Position numbers and translations under genes: made by a program. The notes under the pieces are model-generated. The model was not told the origin of the DNA. It searched no databases and saw nothing but the letters and a program-made list of their open reading frames with translations. A stretch of 6,390 bases of DNA from an uncultured Oscillospiraceae bacterium (GTDB taxonomy: Bacteria > Bacillota > Clostridia > Oscillospirales > Ruminococcaceae), in contig CAKSHG010000128.1 in assembly GCA_934456315.1 (NCBI GenBank), forward strand, positions 1 to 6,390, written 5' to 3'. This document shows positions 6,278-6,390 of this stretch, in pieces. Each line of letters begins with the position of its first letter. The first letter of the stretch is position 1.

Positions 6278-6390
6278 AAACTATCGGGATAACGACCATG
6301 CCGGAAAGCTCCGCGTTACGGTCGGTTATTTCGTTTTCTTCCATGACTGCCTCGACCGTTGTGCCGCAGCGCTTGGCGATATCCCAGCAG
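6276..6390 (-). CDS. C-terminal LysM domain of a probable SipL-like (DUF3794-LysM) coat protein, partial
   Basis: Only the last 37 codons are visible; the gene enters from the right edge and ends with TAA at 6276-6278. The peptide contains CWDIAKRCGTTVEAVMEEN and ends GMVVIPIV. This is the usual ending of a LysM domain: the (L)WDIAK..GTT...I...N core, then a terminal strand of the G.xLxIP.. type. Clostridial SipL carries DUF3794 repeats and a C-terminal LysM domain that contacts SpoIVA, acting like Bacillus SpoVID or SafA. A LysM domain at the very C-terminus, directly upstream of spoIVA and with its stop overlapping the spoIVA ribosome binding site, fits that role. The LysM call rests on a short peptide but is fairly clear; SipL identity is inference, since the DUF3794 part is outside the window. 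Other LysM coat or wall proteins remain possible. Confidence 0.7.
   Translation of the reverse strand, partial: CWDIAKRCGTTVEAVMEENEITDRNAELSGMVVIPIV

Overview
The window looks like chromosomal DNA of an endospore-forming Firmicute, most likely a Ruminococcus or Oscillospiraceae-type clostridium. The reasons are a spoIVA gene, a clostridial-style alpha/beta small acid-soluble spore protein (SASP), a PerR-type Fur regulator, moderately high GC with frequent ATA isoleucine codons, and strong AAGGAG-type ribosome binding sites. The species assignment is inference. I see no rRNA, tRNA, CRISPR array, insertion sequence or phage gene.

Layout. Bases 1-3811 hold a plus-strand run of four genes. The first is the 3' part of a COG0523/CobW-type metallochaperone GTPase with a very His/Asp/Cys-rich metal-binding segment. 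This real frame runs off the left edge and has no start codon in the window. The second is a 315-residue fusion of a degenerate COG0523-like GTPase to a YcgQ/TIGR03943-type domain. The third is mtnA (methylthioribose-1-phosphate isomerase family), and the fourth is an MtaD-type 5'-methylthioadenosine/S-adenosylhomocysteine deaminase. The last three are joined by TGATG and ATGA stop-start overlaps, and a rho-independent terminator closes the run at about 3820-3849.

Bases 3850-4317 are a self-contained PerR unit. A near-consensus TTGACA-17-TACAAT promoter is overlapped by a Fur/PerR-like 7-1-7 operator, followed by a 130-residue regulator with all five PerR regulatory metal ligands. A structured 225-base gap (4318-4542) then leads to the 62-residue SASP gene. 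Its Shine-Dalgarno lies in one arm of a 12-bp perfect inverted repeat.

A stem-loop able to terminate both strands (4756-4779) separates this gene from the minus-strand sporulation operon. That operon consists of spoIVA (4788-6263), preceded by the last 37 codons of a LysM-ending protein running off the right edge. The latter is probably a SipL-like (DUF3794-LysM) partner of SpoIVA.

How they fit together. The left half suggests metal delivery (probably zinc) co-expressed with nucleoside salvage of SAM by-products. MtaD is a metal-dependent amidohydrolase and MtnA works downstream on the sugar phosphate, but the phosphorylase and aldolase that would complete a pathway are not in the window. 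The right half concerns spore morphogenesis: SASP protects DNA in the spore core, and SpoIVA with its LysM partner builds the coat basement layer. PerR sits between them and would respond to peroxide or metal status.
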